Notes: generated from the letters alone by a model not told the origin. A stretch of DNA of 64,000 bases from Psychromonas ossibalaenae ATCC BAA-1528 (GCF_000381745.1 NZ_KB906968.1:138718-202717), one strand, 5' to 3'. Shown: positions 1 through 10,256, counted from the first letter of the stretch. Program-made: numbers and translations.

Positions 1-4
1 AAAG

Positions 5-80
5 TGGTGGGCCGTGAAGGATTTGAACCTTCGACAAATGGATTAAAAGTCCACTGCTCTACCAACTGAGCTAACGGCCC
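5..80 (-). tRNA. tRNA-Lys (anticodon UUU)
   Basis: On the minus strand a 76-nt cloverleaf begins GGGCCGT, ends ACGGCCC-A-CCA with the CCA encoded, has the D-arm TAGCTCAGTTGGTAGAGC, and carries TTT in the loop CTTTTAATC, which reads lysine codons. The T-arm GGTTCAAATCC is canonical. It lies downstream of the tol-pal operon on the same strand, as in many vibrios. Confidence 0.97.
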
Positions 81-261
81 GAAATTTCGGTCTTACTACA
101 GTTGAAACTTAATATGAACTCGGTCACATGTCTGTCTCAACTGCGGCGTATAATATAGAATATTTTTAAGAGCGCAACAAAAAATATTTCTTTTTTTTCT
201 GTTTGCCGAGAAAATAAACAAAACTCTAATAAGCATGTTTATAAAACGTTATTAAACCCGT

Positions 262-996
262 TTATAAACCTTTTAAACGCTTACCTGCTAACCCGGCAGC
301 TGAAGAGCTCGGGTATTCTTTTAATACTTTCTTATAAAATTCTTCTGCTGATGCAATATCACCAAGGTATTCATCGATAATACCTATTTTAAACAAAGAA
401 TCTGGACGTTTATTTGAATCAGGATATTTTTCTGTAACAATCAGAAAAGCACTTCGAGCTTCATTACGTTTCTTATTTTTATATAAGAGCTGTCCTAACC
501 AGTATTGTGAATTCGCCACATACGGTGATTTAGGGTAATCAATAACAAATGCTTCAAATGCGGTAATAGCCTGTTCGAAATCTTTATTTACCAAGACTAG
601 ATCTACAGCGCTCTGGTAAGCGACTTTTTCACTTTCAGAACTTGGTACAGCGGACAAGTCATCAACGGCGGTGACGACAGCTGCCGGTTTACTTTTTTCT
701 TCAATCAGCTGATACAAATTACGCTGGCGGTTTTCAATCTGCTCGACTTTATGATTAAACAGCTCAATACTGCCTTTCATCTCACTCATTTCCAGCGACA
801 GTTGATCAAGTTGATTTTGAGTGCGCAGCTGCATCTTAGTACGCATTTCTAATAAACGAGTCAGTTCCTGAATCTGTTTTTCTATCGGCGCACTGCTGCT
901 TGTCACTGTCACATCATTAACGGGAGCGGCGGCAAATGCAGAGGCGGATAAAAAAGCGGCCATAAAAACGGCCGCATTAGCATTAACTTTTTTCAT
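262..996 (-). CDS. cpoB: Cell division coordinator CpoB (YbgF), periplasmic TPR protein
   Basis: CpoB is the periplasmic partner of the Tol-Pal machine; in E. coli it links outer-membrane constriction to septal peptidoglycan synthesis by PBP1B. The protein has a signal peptide ending near AFA (about residue 23), a Gln/Leu-rich coiled coil (about 35-90) and a TPR-rich C-terminus (about 125-244) with YLGDIASAEEFYKKVL-type repeats. It is the last gene of the operon, just after pal. A GTG directly precedes the chosen ATG at 996 and could equally be the start (999). Family and position agree, so the call is firm; only the start is uncertain. Confidence 0.93.
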   Translation of the reverse strand: MKKVNANAAVFMAAFLSASAFAAAPVNDVTVTSSSAPIEKQIQELTRLLEMRTKMQLRTQNQLDQLSLEMSEMKGSIELFNHKVEQIENRQRNLYQLIEEKSKPAAVVTAVDDLSAVPSSESEKVAYQSAVDLVLVNKDFEQAITAFEAFVIDYPKSPYVANSQYWLGQLLYKNKKRNEARSAFLIVTEKYPDSNKRPDSLFKIGIIDEYLGDIASAEEFYKKVLKEYPSSSAAGLAGKRLKGL

Positions 997-1005
997 CACA
1001 AATAA

Positions 1006-1557
1006 TTAGTAAGTTAATTCTGCACGACGGTTTTCAGCGTGAGCTGCTTCGTCATGACCGAAATTAACAGGCTTTTCTTCGCCGTAGCTTACAAGCTCAA
1101 TCTGGCTTGAAGAAACACCTACATTTTCTAAGTAAGTAGCAACAGACTGCGCACGACGCTCGCCTAGTGCGATATTGTACTCAGGCGTACCTCTTTCATC
1201 TGCATGGCCTTCAATAGTTAACGTTTTGTCCTGATTATCCATTAAGTATTTAGCATGCGCATCAAGGATTTTAGTATACCGAGGCTGAATCATTGATTTA
1301 TCGAAACCAAAGCGAACTGTCGTTTCTAAAATAGCATAAGTATATTCTTGAACTAATAACTCTTCTTCAGTTAATGCAACAGCTTCAACTACATCTGTCT
1401 GTACTGTGTTATCAGCTGTTGATTCCGCAGCAGCTTCAGTTGCAGCTTTGTTAGCTTCAGTTGATTGTGCATCAGTTTCACTGTTTGAGCTACATGCTCC
1501 TAAAGCCAGCATCGGCAGTGCAATTAATAAGCTTTTTGAAATCATCGTTAAGTTCAT
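1006..1557 (-). CDS. pal: Peptidoglycan-associated lipoprotein Pal
   Basis: Pal is an outer-membrane lipoprotein that binds peptidoglycan and TolB, tethering the outer membrane during division. A lipobox LGAC places the lipidated Cys at residue 22. An acidic, Ala/Thr-rich linker follows (about 25-70). The OmpA-like domain fills residues 76-183 and contains the peptidoglycan-binding stretch TIEGHADERGTPEYNIALGE and a terminal RRAEL. The length of 183 aa is normal, with a slightly long linker. It lies between tolB and cpoB, 29 bases from tolB, in the standard order. Confidence 0.97.
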   Translation of the reverse strand: MNLTMISKSLLIALPMLALGACSSNSETDAQSTEANKAATEAAAESTADNTVQTDVVEAVALTEEELLVQEYTYAILETTVRFGFDKSMIQPRYTKILDAHAKYLMDNQDKTLTIEGHADERGTPEYNIALGERRAQSVATYLENVGVSSSQIELVSYGEEKPVNFGHDEAAHAENRRAELTY

Positions 1558-1586
1558 TTTCTTTCCTTATTTTCTTGTTGATTAAT

Positions 1587-2900
1587 TTACTTTAAGAATG
1601 GAGACCATGCTGGTGATTTAACCTCACCGTTCTTAGCTGGAATATTAGCCTTAAAACGCCCATCCATTGAGACTAACGCCAAACCTTTTTTACCCTGAAA
1701 GACTGTACTGTAAATTATCATACTGCCGTTTGGAGCAATGCTTGGTGACTCGTCTAATTCGGTTTTTGTCAGTGTTCTTAACTCACCAGAATCAAGATCT
1801 TGCACTGAAATTTTGTAATCTCCGTTATGACGGCTTACTAGCACTAGATTATCACCATCAGGGGTAATTGTGCCACCTAAATTCATTTCCCCTTCCCAAG
1901 TAATCCGTTTTGTTTTACCAGATGTGAGCTCTATTTGATAAATTTGCGGTCTTCCGCCTCGTTCTGAGGAGAATATCAAACTTTTTCCATCAGGCGTCCA
2001 GCTTGGCTCTGTATCAATGGTTCGGTTATAAGTGACGCGGCGCAGTGCTTTAGTAATAGTATTTAAAATATAAATTTCCGGCTGTCCGTCTTTTGACAAG
2101 ACTAATGCTAACTCTTTTCCATCAGGCGACCAGCGGGGAGATCCGTTAATCTTACTAAAACTGGTCATCAGTTCACGTTTGTGTGTATATAAGTTCTGCA
2201 CATAGATTTGTGAGCGGCGTTTTTCAAAACTCACATAAGCCAGTTTTTTACCATCAGGAGACCAGGATGGAGACATAATCGGCTGCTTTGAACGCAATAC
2301 TGATTTTTCGCCGTAACCGTCATAATCTGAAATGCGTAACTGGTAGGGATGAGTACTTTTACGATCAATAGCGACATAAGCGATACGTGTTAAAAAAGCT
2401 CCTTTTTCGCCGGTTAATTCTTCATAGACATAGTCACTGACAGTATGTGCAAGATGACGGAATTTACGCTCTTCAACGGTAAAACGGCGTTTGTCCAGTG
2501 TCGGGCTGTATTCCGGCATGCCCATATTACCGGTCACCACATCTAACAGCTCGTAAGTAATAGTGAACTTACCTGCTTCTTTTGCCGGTTTTACCTCGCC
2601 CATGACTATCGCTTCAACCCCCATATCATGCCATAGTGAAAAATCAATATTACTGCTGTTTGAGGGGGTTTTCGGCATTTTATCAATAGAAATAGGATTA
2701 AACTGCCCGCTTCGCTGCAGATCTGCAGAAACAATCTCAGCAATACCTTGTGGTCTCGGCCCTTTACCTAACCATTTAAAAGGAATAACCGCAATCGGCC
2801 GTGCACTGTTTACCCCTTCTGTGATCAGAATTTCCAGACGAGCAGACGCTTGAGCTGAAAAGATCACAATTGAAAAGGATAATAATAAACGTAATAACAT
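1587..2900 (-). CDS. tolB: Tol-Pal system protein TolB
   Basis: TolB is the periplasmic beta-propeller protein that shuttles between Pal and TolA. The 437-aa product starts with a signal peptide (hydrophobic [19 protein letters not shown]), followed by the TolB N-terminal domain (about 22-170). A six-bladed propeller follows, with repeats such as [30 protein letters not shown] and [15 protein letters not shown]. Length and repeat pattern match the family. It follows tolA by 11 bases in the operon. Confidence 0.97.
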   Translation of the reverse strand: MLLRLLLSFSIVIFSAQASARLEILITEGVNSARPIAVIPFKWLGKGPRPQGIAEIVSADLQRSGQFNPISIDKMPKTPSNSSNIDFSLWHDMGVEAIVMGEVKPAKEAGKFTITYELLDVVTGNMGMPEYSPTLDKRRFTVEERKFRHLAHTVSDYVYEELTGEKGAFLTRIAYVAIDRKSTHPYQLRISDYDGYGEKSVLRSKQPIMSPSWSPDGKKLAYVSFEKRRSQIYVQNLYTHKRELMTSFSKINGSPRWSPDGKELALVLSKDGQPEIYILNTITKALRRVTYNRTIDTEPSWTPDGKSLIFSSERGGRPQIYQIELTSGKTKRITWEGEMNLGGTITPDGDNLVLVSRHNGDYKISVQDLDSGELRTLTKTELDESPSIAPNGSMIIYSTVFQGKKGLALVSMDGRFKANIPAKNGEVKSPAWSPFLK

Positions 2901-2911
2901 GGAACTTTTCC

Positions 2912-3895
2912 TTACAAATCAGGTTTTAAAGTAATATCAAAATCTCGAAACTGCGGCGCTATTTCCGGATCTTTAGGAATTGGTAATGTTTTAGCTTTTA
3001 ATGTGGCACGTCTGGCAGATGCACACAGCTTCATGTCTCCACGACTGCGGTCCGCACTTAAGACCAGACCATCGGGTGCCAGGCGTATCGCTAATGTACA
3101 GGTTTTACCTTTCATATCCGGATCAACCTGCCAGTTTCGACTTATCTTATTTTCAATAAGCGCTTTATAACGGGCAATTTCAGAAAGCTGCTTAGAGCTT
3201 TGCGCACTTGAGAAGGCATCTTCAAACTCAGATTCCATCTGTCTGTCCAGCTCAGCCTGGCGTAAACGCTCTTTTTCAGCCTCAGCTCTGCGTTTCGCTT
3301 CTTTTTCTGCTTTGATTTTTGCAGCTTTTGCCTTGGCTGCTTTTTCTGCTTTTATTTTTGCAGCTTTAGCCTTAGCAGCTTTTTCTGCCTGAATCCGTTC
3401 AGTTTCCTGCTTTTTACGTTTAGCTTCTGCTTTCTCTGCTGCTTTTTTACGTTCAGCTTCCTGTTTTCTGCGTTTATCATCAGCAAGTTTTTTAGCTTTA
3501 GCGGCCTCTTGTTTAGCTTTTAACTTTTTAGCTGCTAACACTTTTTCCGCCTGAACCCGCTCTGCTTCTTTCTTTTTACGCACAATTTCTGCTTTTTCAG
3601 CTTTGATGCGGTCGGCTTCCCGCTTCTTACGCTTAGCTTCTTCGCGTTTAACACGCTCTTTTTCCTGGCGCACTTTCTCTATTCTGCGTTTTTCTGCAAG
3701 CTGCTGGTCTTTTTTACGCTGCGCTAAATCATCAAATAACTGCTGATTAACCACGGAAGCATGAATAACCGGCACGCTGGTTTTAATTTTTTCTTTCGGG
3801 AATGAAAGGTCAACATTCATCAGCAGTACACCACCAACAATAAGATGCAGTGCAACTGCTGTAATAAAAGCGATTATTGTTGAACTGTTTTTCAT
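2912..3895 (-). CDS. tolA: Tol-Pal system protein TolA
   Basis: TolA spans the periplasm and transmits the proton-motive force captured by TolQR to TolB/Pal. The 327-aa protein has one N-terminal membrane helix (about 8-27), a very long Lys/Ala/Glu-rich helical domain II (about 58-235) with near-repeats of the type [13 protein letters not shown], and a globular domain III with conserved Cys residues (CTLAIRL and MKLCASA). Its ATG shares one base with the tolR stop (TAATG), implying translational coupling. The internal repeats make length variation likely between strains. Confidence 0.95.
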   Translation of the reverse strand: MKNSSTIIAFITAVALHLIVGGVLLMNVDLSFPKEKIKTSVPVIHASVVNQQLFDDLAQRKKDQQLAEKRRIEKVRQEKERVKREEAKRKKREADRIKAEKAEIVRKKKEAERVQAEKVLAAKKLKAKQEAAKAKKLADDKRRKQEAERKKAAEKAEAKRKKQETERIQAEKAAKAKAAKIKAEKAAKAKAAKIKAEKEAKRRAEAEKERLRQAELDRQMESEFEDAFSSAQSSKQLSEIARYKALIENKISRNWQVDPDMKGKTCTLAIRLAPDGLVLSADRSRGDMKLCASARRATLKAKTLPIPKDPEIAPQFRDFDITLKPDL

Positions 3896-4326
3896 TATTG
3901 ATCGGGCTCAGTCATCAAACCAAGAGACGGAACACCCGCCTGCTGCAGTAAAACCATTAAATCAATAACACGTTTGTAACTGACATCGCCGTCACCTTTA
4001 ACCACAAACTGTGCATCCGCATCTAGTGCTAACTGCGCACGCACTAATGCGCCCATTTCCTGCGCATCAAGAGGTGATTCAACACTGTCACCAACATTCA
4101 GATAATAACGCCCCTGTTTATCAATCGAGGCAATCATTGGTGGTTTACTGTCGTCAGGCAGCGGCTCTGCAACAGCCTGAGGCAGGTCAACCTTTACACC
4201 TTGAGTTACAAGCGGTGCAGTTACCATAAATATAATCAGCAGAACCAGCATCACATCGATATACGGCACAACATTAATTTCGGCGATAACTCGACGCCTT
4301 TTCGGACTGCGGTAAGAATAATGCAT
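3895..4326 (-). CDS. tolR: Tol-Pal system protein TolR
   Basis: TolR belongs to the ExbD/TolR family and forms the inner-membrane proton channel with TolQ. The 143-aa protein has the family signature AEINVVPYIDVMLVLLIIFM around residues 14-33, including the essential membrane Asp (YIDV). A periplasmic domain follows (about 45-140). It sits eight bases after tolQ and overlaps tolA by one base. Confidence 0.96.
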   Translation of the reverse strand: MHYSYRSPKRRRVIAEINVVPYIDVMLVLLIIFMVTAPLVTQGVKVDLPQAVAEPLPDDSKPPMIASIDKQGRYYLNVGDSVESPLDAQEMGALVRAQLALDADAQFVVKGDGDVSYKRVIDLMVLLQQAGVPSLGLMTEPDQ

Positions 4327-4334
4327 AGTCTTAT

Positions 4335-5018
4335 CTACTCATTTTCAGTCATAGCTTGGCGGTGTAAAATGGAGGTAAACTCTTCCATTAAGTTAATATA
4401 AGCTGTTTCCAGTTTTCCCACCTGCGTTGAAAAACGGTTATAAGCCATAACGGCTGGAATAGCCGCAAACAGACCCATTGCCGTCGCAATCAGAGCTTCA
4501 GCAATACCGGGGGCAACCATAGTTAAGGTCGCCTGCTGCACTTCACCTAACGCAATAAATGAGTTCATAATCCCCCACACAGTACCAAACAAACCGATAT
4601 AAGGGCTGATTGAGCCAATTGTTGCTAAAGCTGGAAGGCCGCTTTCTAAATCATCAATCTCTCTCGATAAGGTTACCCGCATAGTACGGTGCGCCCCTTC
4701 AGTGACACTGTCGACGTTACGTCCCGGCATACGGTGCAGGCGCGAAAACTCTTTAAAACCGCTGTAAAATATTTTTTCACCGCCAAAAATTCGTTCGCTG
4801 CGTGCCGATGTTTCTTTATATAAACGGCTTAAATCATGGCCTGACCAGAAACGTTCTTCGAAATGTTCCAGCGCAGCTGCTGCCGCTTTAAGCATCCTTG
4901 AACGGGCAAAAATTAATGTCCATGAATAAATAGACATGCCAAGCAATAACAGCATGACAAATTTAACAAGCCAGCTGGCTTGTAAAAACAATCCTAAAAA
5001 AGACATATCAGCTTGCAC
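4335..5018 (-). CDS. tolQ: Tol-Pal system protein TolQ
   Basis: TolQ belongs to the MotA/TolQ/ExbB proton channel family and powers the Tol-Pal system. The 227-aa product has three membrane segments (about 14-36, 133-155, 170-192) and the conserved [16 protein letters not shown] and [20 protein letters not shown] stretches. The start is a GTG at 5018, nine bases after GAGG and overlapping the ybgC end by 11 bases. The later ATG at 5006 would be too far from that ribosome-binding site. E. coli TolQ also has a short MTDMN lead, which fits. Confidence 0.95.
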   Translation of the reverse strand: MQADMSFLGLFLQASWLVKFVMLLLLGMSIYSWTLIFARSRMLKAAAAALEHFEERFWSGHDLSRLYKETSARSERIFGGEKIFYSGFKEFSRLHRMPGRNVDSVTEGAHRTMRVTLSREIDDLESGLPALATIGSISPYIGLFGTVWGIMNSFIALGEVQQATLTMVAPGIAEALIATAMGLFAAIPAVMAYNRFSTQVGKLETAYINLMEEFTSILHRQAMTENE

Positions 5019-5412
5019 TGGGAATTACCTCGATTATTTCAGCTGGAATAGCTGTTGGTTTCATTTTCTGTAAATTAACGCAGGCGATTAGAGTCGTTGC
5101 CTGGCAAAGAAGTTCCCCATTTTCATGAAAAATTTCCTGCTTGAAGGTTAAACTCGCCCTACGTTGTTTAGTAACGGTAGTTTTGACAGTAATCAGCTGG
5201 TTAAAACGTGCTGATTTTATACAGTCCATATCTACTTTACGCACTACAAATGCTATATTTTTTTCTAATAAAATATCCTGCTGGATATTAAATTCACGCA
5301 AAAACTCTGTACGTCCGCGTTCGAAAAACTTTAAATAATTAGCGTAATAAACGATGCCGCCGGCATCGGTATCTTCATAATAAATTCGTACTGGTAATGT
5401 TGAAGTTAACAC
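5008..5412 (-). CDS. ybgC: Acyl-CoA thioesterase YbgC
   Basis: YbgC is a hotdog-fold thioesterase encoded at the head of most tol-pal operons; it hydrolyses acyl-CoA or acyl-ACP and is linked to phospholipid metabolism at the inner membrane. The 134-aa protein has the 4-hydroxybenzoyl-CoA thioesterase signature [17 protein letters not shown] near residues 11-27, including the catalytic Asp in EDTDAGG. The start is GTG behind a GGAAAA stretch. In E. coli it directly follows ybgE; here about 22 kb separates the two. Confidence 0.94.
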   Translation of the reverse strand: MLTSTLPVRIYYEDTDAGGIVYYANYLKFFERGRTEFLREFNIQQDILLEKNIAFVVRKVDMDCIKSARFNQLITVKTTVTKQRRASLTFKQEIFHENGELLCQATTLIACVNLQKMKPTAIPAEIIEVIPSAS

Positions 5413-5554
5413 GCTTTTTTTCCATCGATAAATATTAGCAGTAAGCTACTATAAATAGGCTTTATTGTCGACCTCAGAGTCATATTTGTATTGTTAGCCT
5501 GAAATAGGCTCGATTTTAAATCACTCAAAGGCTGGGTGGGATTATTAACAAGAT

Positions 5555-5587
5555 AAAAAAGGCTTCTAAATAAATTCAGAAGCCTTT
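5555..5587 (-). terminator. Rho-independent terminator downstream of the PEP-CTERM-like gene
   Basis: A 10-bp perfect stem (AAAGGCTTCT / AGAAGCCTTT) with a 10-base loop is followed on the minus strand by TTTTTTATC. It would end transcripts coming from the gene at 5908-6816, but a 265-bp repeat now lies between that stop codon and this hairpin. Confidence 0.75.
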
Positions 5588-5588
5588 A

Positions 5589-5853
5589 TATACCCAAACA
5601 ACTTGAAGATGCAGATTCAGAGCTTAGCTCGAAAGTCAGAACAAGGCACAATATGCAGAGAATGGTTATTCCCTTTTCAAATATTGTAACGCCGTGCTGG
5701 TTTTCGAGCTAGGCTCCCGCAGGGCAAGGCGAGAGTCAACCATCTTCAGCGTTATAAAACCTTGATGTAGAATGCTAGATCTACGGCTTTATGCCTTGAA
5801 TCTAGTCACCTCTCGACTTGCTGATTCCGGCATCTTCAAGTCGCTTGGGTATA
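5589..5853. repeat. MITE-like palindromic repeat with TATACCCAA termini
   Basis: This 265-bp non-coding element has imperfect terminal inverted repeats of about 24 bp. The left end reads TATACCCAAACAACTTGAAG and the right end, on the other strand, reads TATACCCAAGCGACTTGAAG. The interior holds no ORF. Elements with these ends are common between genes in Vibrio and its relatives, which is from memory. It lies between a gene and its terminator, so it is transcribed as part of that 3' UTR. Confidence 0.8.
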
Positions 5854-5907
5854 CAAAGCACAAAGATCATTAACCTCTAACGGTTTGCCGTTAAGCAAAG
5901 CGCTGGA

Positions 5908-6816
5908 TTATTTTATGTACGCTTTAGCTAAGAAACGTCGACGTAATAAGTAAGCACTTAGCACCCCCAGTAATAATAACATTTGTGAGCTCGATTCCGG
6001 AAGTCTGACCGTTTTAGTTGCTCTTACTACCGCCCACTCTTCAAAATCAGCACTAGGTCCAAAGTCACAATGCTTGCGACTGCCGATATCGCAGTCACCG
6101 CTTGCTAAGTTATACTGCCCAGGATCATCTCCTATCTCGCCAAATAAAGAGTAAAAAACCAGATTATCTGTCTCTGCCCAGCCGTCAAAAAAACTATTGT
6201 TTAAATAGAAACTCATATCACCAGAGCCGCTGCCGTGCCCCAGCCCATAATTCAATGCCACCCAGTTATCTAATCCGTCACCAGGATCCTCATCAAAGTC
6301 GTAAACAAGCGTTCCAAGCGGCCCACCGTCAGAAAGATCCGTTGTATTTGAGTTTGCAGCCCCTCCCATATAAACCTTAATTTCATCTAATGATATGTAC
6401 TGCTCAAGGTAACCATGGGCTTTACTGCTGCTTTCATTAATATCGAGAAAAAATTCCCGATAAAGCTCATTATTGACTGTCACTAAACCAACATCACCAA
6501 GGGTAATTGCATGGTTCCAGTTATCTGCCGGACCGACATCAAACGTACCGTTAACCGTCGTATTATATGCTTGTTCGACATCTATCGTATTACCGTTGCC
6601 TTTTATTCGAACAAAAGGATCGATCACTCCTGTTCCCGTAGGCTGAGCATCCGATTGATAAAATAAAGCACTGCTTCCCAAATTACCCGAGCTGCCGGCC
6701 ACGCTTAAATCAATCATTGTTGCATATGCACCGGAACCAGCAACAGTTGTGATTAACACAACAACTGATAATATTTTTCTTCTGAGAAATCTGCAGCTGT
6801 AATCAAATAAACTCAT
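5908..6816 (-). CDS. PEP-CTERM-like sorting domain protein (exported, unknown function)
   Basis: This is a 302-aa exported protein of unknown function. It has an N-terminal signal sequence (about 12-33, ending GAYA), a Gly/Asn/Asp-rich body, and a C-terminal tripartite tail: LPES, a hydrophobic helix MLLLLGVLSAYLL, and a basic end RRRF. That tail is the layout of PEP-CTERM sorting signals cleaved by exosortases, which usually mark surface or exopolysaccharide-associated proteins. The start has an excellent ribosome-binding site (AAGGAGGT). No exosortase or polysaccharide gene is in this window. The body matches nothing I recognise. Confidence 0.8.
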   Translation of the reverse strand: MSLFDYSCRFLRRKILSVVVLITTVAGSGAYATMIDLSVAGSSGNLGSSALFYQSDAQPTGTGVIDPFVRIKGNGNTIDVEQAYNTTVNGTFDVGPADNWNHAITLGDVGLVTVNNELYREFFLDINESSSKAHGYLEQYISLDEIKVYMGGAANSNTTDLSDGGPLGTLVYDFDEDPGDGLDNWVALNYGLGHGSGSGDMSFYLNNSFFDGWAETDNLVFYSLFGEIGDDPGQYNLASGDCDIGSRKHCDFGPSADFEEWAVVRATKTVRLPESSSQMLLLLGVLSAYLLRRRFLAKAYIK

Positions 6817-7269
6817 TAGTTACCTCCTTAATAGCTGCTTATAGAAATGTTCCTTAATCGAAATCAGAGCAATCTCCTTGCACAACACTAAGGTTCATGC
6901 ATAAAATAAGCCCTTGTAATTATCTGCATTTAAAACAATCACTTAATATTTCCCAGTAAAATACGATCAATCAGTATGTAAAAAAAATCGACGCAGGACT
7001 TTCCTCGAATCAGGCGATAAGCTGCTGTTTATTGAGGCTATAACTGCGGCCTGCAGCAGTACCGGAAAGAAAGACTGCAACATGTTGAATAAAAGAAAAT
7101 AATGGCCAAAATAAAGTGTAAATATTATCGGCATTTCGAAAAAACCTGTAAATCATCTCTTTATACAGCAGGACTTTAAACACAGACAATTCAGATTAAA
7201 GCGCCTATTCGGCAGACAGGAGCAGGTTTCAGGATTTAAAAAGTGTGAAAGCTCTCTGCACCAAAGGCC
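6817..7269. other. Intergenic region without recognisable gene (453 bp)
   Basis: This AT-rich spacer lies between the phosphoesterase stop at 7270 and the start of the PEP-CTERM-like gene. The last 20 bases carry the AAGGAGGT ribosome-binding site of that gene. I see no convincing ORF, repeat or strong hairpin; the promoter of the PEP-CTERM-like gene must lie here but cannot be placed with confidence. Confidence 0.5.
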
Positions 7270-9144
7270 TTACTTCGTATCGTCAAAATTTATTCTGTGA
7301 CCTTTACCCGTTAGCAGTGTGACCTCACTTATCTGCAGCTTTTTATCCAGCTTTAATTCACCAATCGCACTGCTGTTCACCAGACGCTGATCTCCCGGGG
7401 TTGAAGGATCCCGTTTACTGATTTTCATCGATTTTCTTTTAGTGAAAAAATTTATCGGTGAATACGGGCTGTACAGAATACGATCCAGAAATTCGCAGCA
7501 GGTCAGTAGTTTCCCGGGAAACTGGTTTTTAATGCCGCTGCAGGTGATCTGATAAATTTTAGGACTGTTAGTGCGGAATCGTAGACGGATATCGTAAACA
7601 AAAGAATAATGCACATCACCGGATAAAATAATAAACTGATCCGGCGTTTTTCGATGACTGAAAATACTCAGCAGCACATTAGCAGCTCCTTTATGTGCCA
7701 TCCAGTTTTCAGCATCCACCATCAAAGGTAAACCTAACCAGGTCATCAACTGCTGCAGCGCTTCGATAAATTTCACACCAAAGACGGGAGCGGGTGATAC
7801 CAGGATAATACTGTCTTCATTAATCATGCTCTGCTGCATTTCGGTCAGGGCTTCCCAGTCCATCAAACCAGAAGGTTTATTAAGGTTCAATTCAGAACGC
7901 CAACGACGGGTGCGCGTATCTAAAACCAGCATTTTAGGATAAGTATTTATACTGTAGTGCCACTGCTCAAACTTAAAGAGAAATTCAACAAAACTGTCAT
8001 GGCTGCTTTTCTTTGGCTCATTGAAATAATCGCAGGCAGTTTTGTGAAAATCCAGTCCGAAATTATCCGGCTCATTGCCCCAGCCCTGACATAACCAGTA
8101 GGCCATCAGACCGTTACCGATAATACGCCGCGAAAAAGGATGCTGATAGGTCTGCTGTTCCCAGGCGGCGCTAAGATTCCAGTCATCGGTAATATCATGG
8201 TCATCAAAAATCATATAAGTCGGCAGGTGTGCGAATAACCGCTGTACCTGTACTAAACCAGCTGCAAAAGAATTAATCTCAATGCACTCCTGCTGCCAGT
8301 GCATTTCCTGCACTTCAGAAAGCGGCTTATTCTGCTGAGGCGGCTGCTGATACTCAATCAACGGCCATAACTGCGGCGACCAGACCAACAGATACATCGC
8401 CATAAATTCGCCAAAACTAATCAGATGATTATCAATCTCAGTAGCACTGAATACTGACTTCTCTTTAGTCGGCAGTAAACGGCTTAATAAATTCTGTTTC
8501 TGATGCTTAGGTAAAATTTTATCGCGGTTTAAAAGTGAGTCGGGGTGCTGATACAAGGCTTGTGAATCAGCAACTGCCGCCTGATCAAAAGTTTCATCAT
8601 TTAACCCGAGCAGATGAATCACTTCTTTAATAGCACTTAGGGTGGGCCCGGCAACGTGATCCGCATAAATTTGATCACCACTAAGCATCAGTAAAGCCGG
8701 GCGCTCTAAGGCTTCCAATTGAGCAGTTTTATTATCAGCAGCGACTAAGGAGTCATCACTGTTATGATGGGGATTGCGGCAGGAGCCATGCATCACATAA
8801 TCAAGGTCGGTTTTGATAACCAGCATCAGCAGTGTTTCGCCGGGGTATAATAAATTTGGTAATAAATCTTCCAGAGGCCCCTGCTGGGTTATAAACTGAT
8901 AATTCAGGACCTGATTAAGCGGCAGTGCTTCTGCAGCACGAAAGGTGCATAGAGTTATCCAGCAGTGTCTGCCGACCTGATAACAAGTCTGCAGCTTAAG
9001 ATCTGCATGTAATAAAATCTGCTGCTTTAACGCCAGGGTAAATGAGCCTGTTAAGGGCTCTGAGGTTGCAAACCAGAAGACAACTTCCTGTGCAGTACAT
9101 TTTCGCACAATAGGACCGGCAAGAATCAAAGGTAACGAGGACAT
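7270..9144 (-). CDS. PhoD-like metallophosphoesterase
   Basis: This 624-aa protein belongs to the PhoD-like (alkaline phosphatase D) metallophosphatase superfamily. Its metal-binding motifs occur in the expected order: GSCRNPHH (120-127), GDQIYADH (156-163), FDDHDITDDWN (about 311) and a late GDVHYSF (about 508). There is no signal peptide, unlike secreted PhoD enzymes, so it is probably cytoplasmic. Similar large cytoplasmic members are annotated only as alkaline phosphatase family proteins. The substrate cannot be told from sequence. It stands alone, 107 bases upstream of the DUF1499 gene on the same strand. Confidence 0.85.
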   Translation of the reverse strand: MSSLPLILAGPIVRKCTAQEVVFWFATSEPLTGSFTLALKQQILLHADLKLQTCYQVGRHCWITLCTFRAAEALPLNQVLNYQFITQQGPLEDLLPNLLYPGETLLMLVIKTDLDYVMHGSCRNPHHNSDDSLVAADNKTAQLEALERPALLMLSGDQIYADHVAGPTLSAIKEVIHLLGLNDETFDQAAVADSQALYQHPDSLLNRDKILPKHQKQNLLSRLLPTKEKSVFSATEIDNHLISFGEFMAMYLLVWSPQLWPLIEYQQPPQQNKPLSEVQEMHWQQECIEINSFAAGLVQVQRLFAHLPTYMIFDDHDITDDWNLSAAWEQQTYQHPFSRRIIGNGLMAYWLCQGWGNEPDNFGLDFHKTACDYFNEPKKSSHDSFVEFLFKFEQWHYSINTYPKMLVLDTRTRRWRSELNLNKPSGLMDWEALTEMQQSMINEDSIILVSPAPVFGVKFIEALQQLMTWLGLPLMVDAENWMAHKGAANVLLSIFSHRKTPDQFIILSGDVHYSFVYDIRLRFRTNSPKIYQITCSGIKNQFPGKLLTCCEFLDRILYSPYSPINFFTKRKSMKISKRDPSTPGDQRLVNSSAIGELKLDKKLQISEVTLLTGKGHRINFDDTK

Positions 9145-9251
9145 ATAAAAACCTTGTGGCTGAACATTATTTTATTATTCGAGTAAGGTTCATCCATAAA
9201 TCACAACTCTATTGACGGCAGGCGTCTCGAAACACTAAGATTACTAAAGCA

Positions 9252-9734
9252 TCAGCAGCCGGTGCAAGTTATAACTCCCCGTTTCAGCAGCTTGTTCCGT
9301 ATATTTTCAATACGTTTGCGGTTAACAGCAAAATCGTAATAACCTGAGCGTGAGGCAGAAAAAACTGCAATTATCCCCTCATTGGGCCGAAGCTGTAATT
9401 TAACATCATCAACAAATCCCCAGAAAGCACTGCGCACTTCAAAATGCAGGTAATTCTTTTTTTCTGCGATAATTGTCGTACGCGCTAATACCTGCATCTC
9501 TTCTCGTACTGCTGACCAGGCTTTTTCCGGAGAGCTTTCAAACCGCAACGGGGCAATAAAATGTTCGCTGTCACCGGCATCTGAGTCACTTGAAACACAA
9601 TTTGGCGAGGCAGGGCAAGCCGTAAAAGATGATCCGGATAAGCCGCTATCGGCAGGCAGTTTGTCACTGCAGGCGCCAAGAGCAACAATAGCAAAGGCTG
9701 CAGTCAGTGCAGTCAAAAGTCTGTGAGTTTTCAA
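9252..9734 (-). CDS. DUF1499 family lipoprotein
   Basis: The 160-aa product has a lipobox (ALGAC, Cys22), so it should be a lipoprotein. The rest matches the DUF1499 family: CPASPNCVSSD near the start, the central FEVRSAFWGFVDDVKLQL region, and a late SRSGYYDFAVNRKRIENIR. The family function is unknown. Its nearest same-strand neighbour is the phosphoesterase, 107 bases downstream; co-transcription is possible but unproven. Confidence 0.85.
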   Translation of the reverse strand: MKTHRLLTALTAAFAIVALGACSDKLPADSGLSGSSFTACPASPNCVSSDSDAGDSEHFIAPLRFESSPEKAWSAVREEMQVLARTTIIAEKKNYLHFEVRSAFWGFVDDVKLQLRPNEGIIAVFSASRSGYYDFAVNRKRIENIRNKLLKRGVITCTGC

Positions 9735-9841
9735 ATCAGCAATTCCTGTAACGATTAATAAATGTCGGCAAAGCTAGCTTTCAATCAGCGGCACCTGCTG
9801 ATTCTTAAGCAGCTCAAAAATTTATCCGGCGGGAGGGCTTT

Positions 9842-10003
9842 ATACCAAATCCATTAATTATCTATTCATTTACGCTTGTTAAAATGAATGCGAGCTTCGT
9901 TATTGATTTTGCAATTAGGACAACTAGTTACTGCAATCAATGTCTTGCTTTCATCCATTTTTCCTTACGCCTAAATAGATCATCTAATTAGTGGAATTGG
10001 TAT
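9842..10003. repeat. MITE-like 162-bp repeat, copy 1
   Basis: First of three copies in the window (others 45871-46031 and 48030-48191). Ends are inverted: ATACCAAATCCATTAATTA on the left, and ATACCAATTCCACTAATTA on the other strand at the right. The interior shares the blocks CTATTCATTTA, TAACTAGTTACTGCAATCAA-like sequence and TTGCTTTCATCCATTTTT with the other copies. It has no coding capacity. It lies in the 600-bp gap between the DUF1499 lipoprotein gene and icd. Confidence 0.88.
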
Positions 10004-10256
10004 TACTAAATAACAAACCTGCATTTCGTTACAACCAATCTCTTTTAAGAACTGCAGCAACTCTATATTTTAGACGCCTTCGGCAATGACTATCATATGC
10101 AGGCTAATAAAACACACAATAATACTTGCTTATATTTATGAGGCATTAAACTGTCGCCTTAATAAAGAGACTATAAAAATAAGATTAGCAGAAGACGCTG
10201 AATATTCTTTTGATATTAAGATTTTACAAAGCTTAATAGGCTGACATAGCTAAAAA

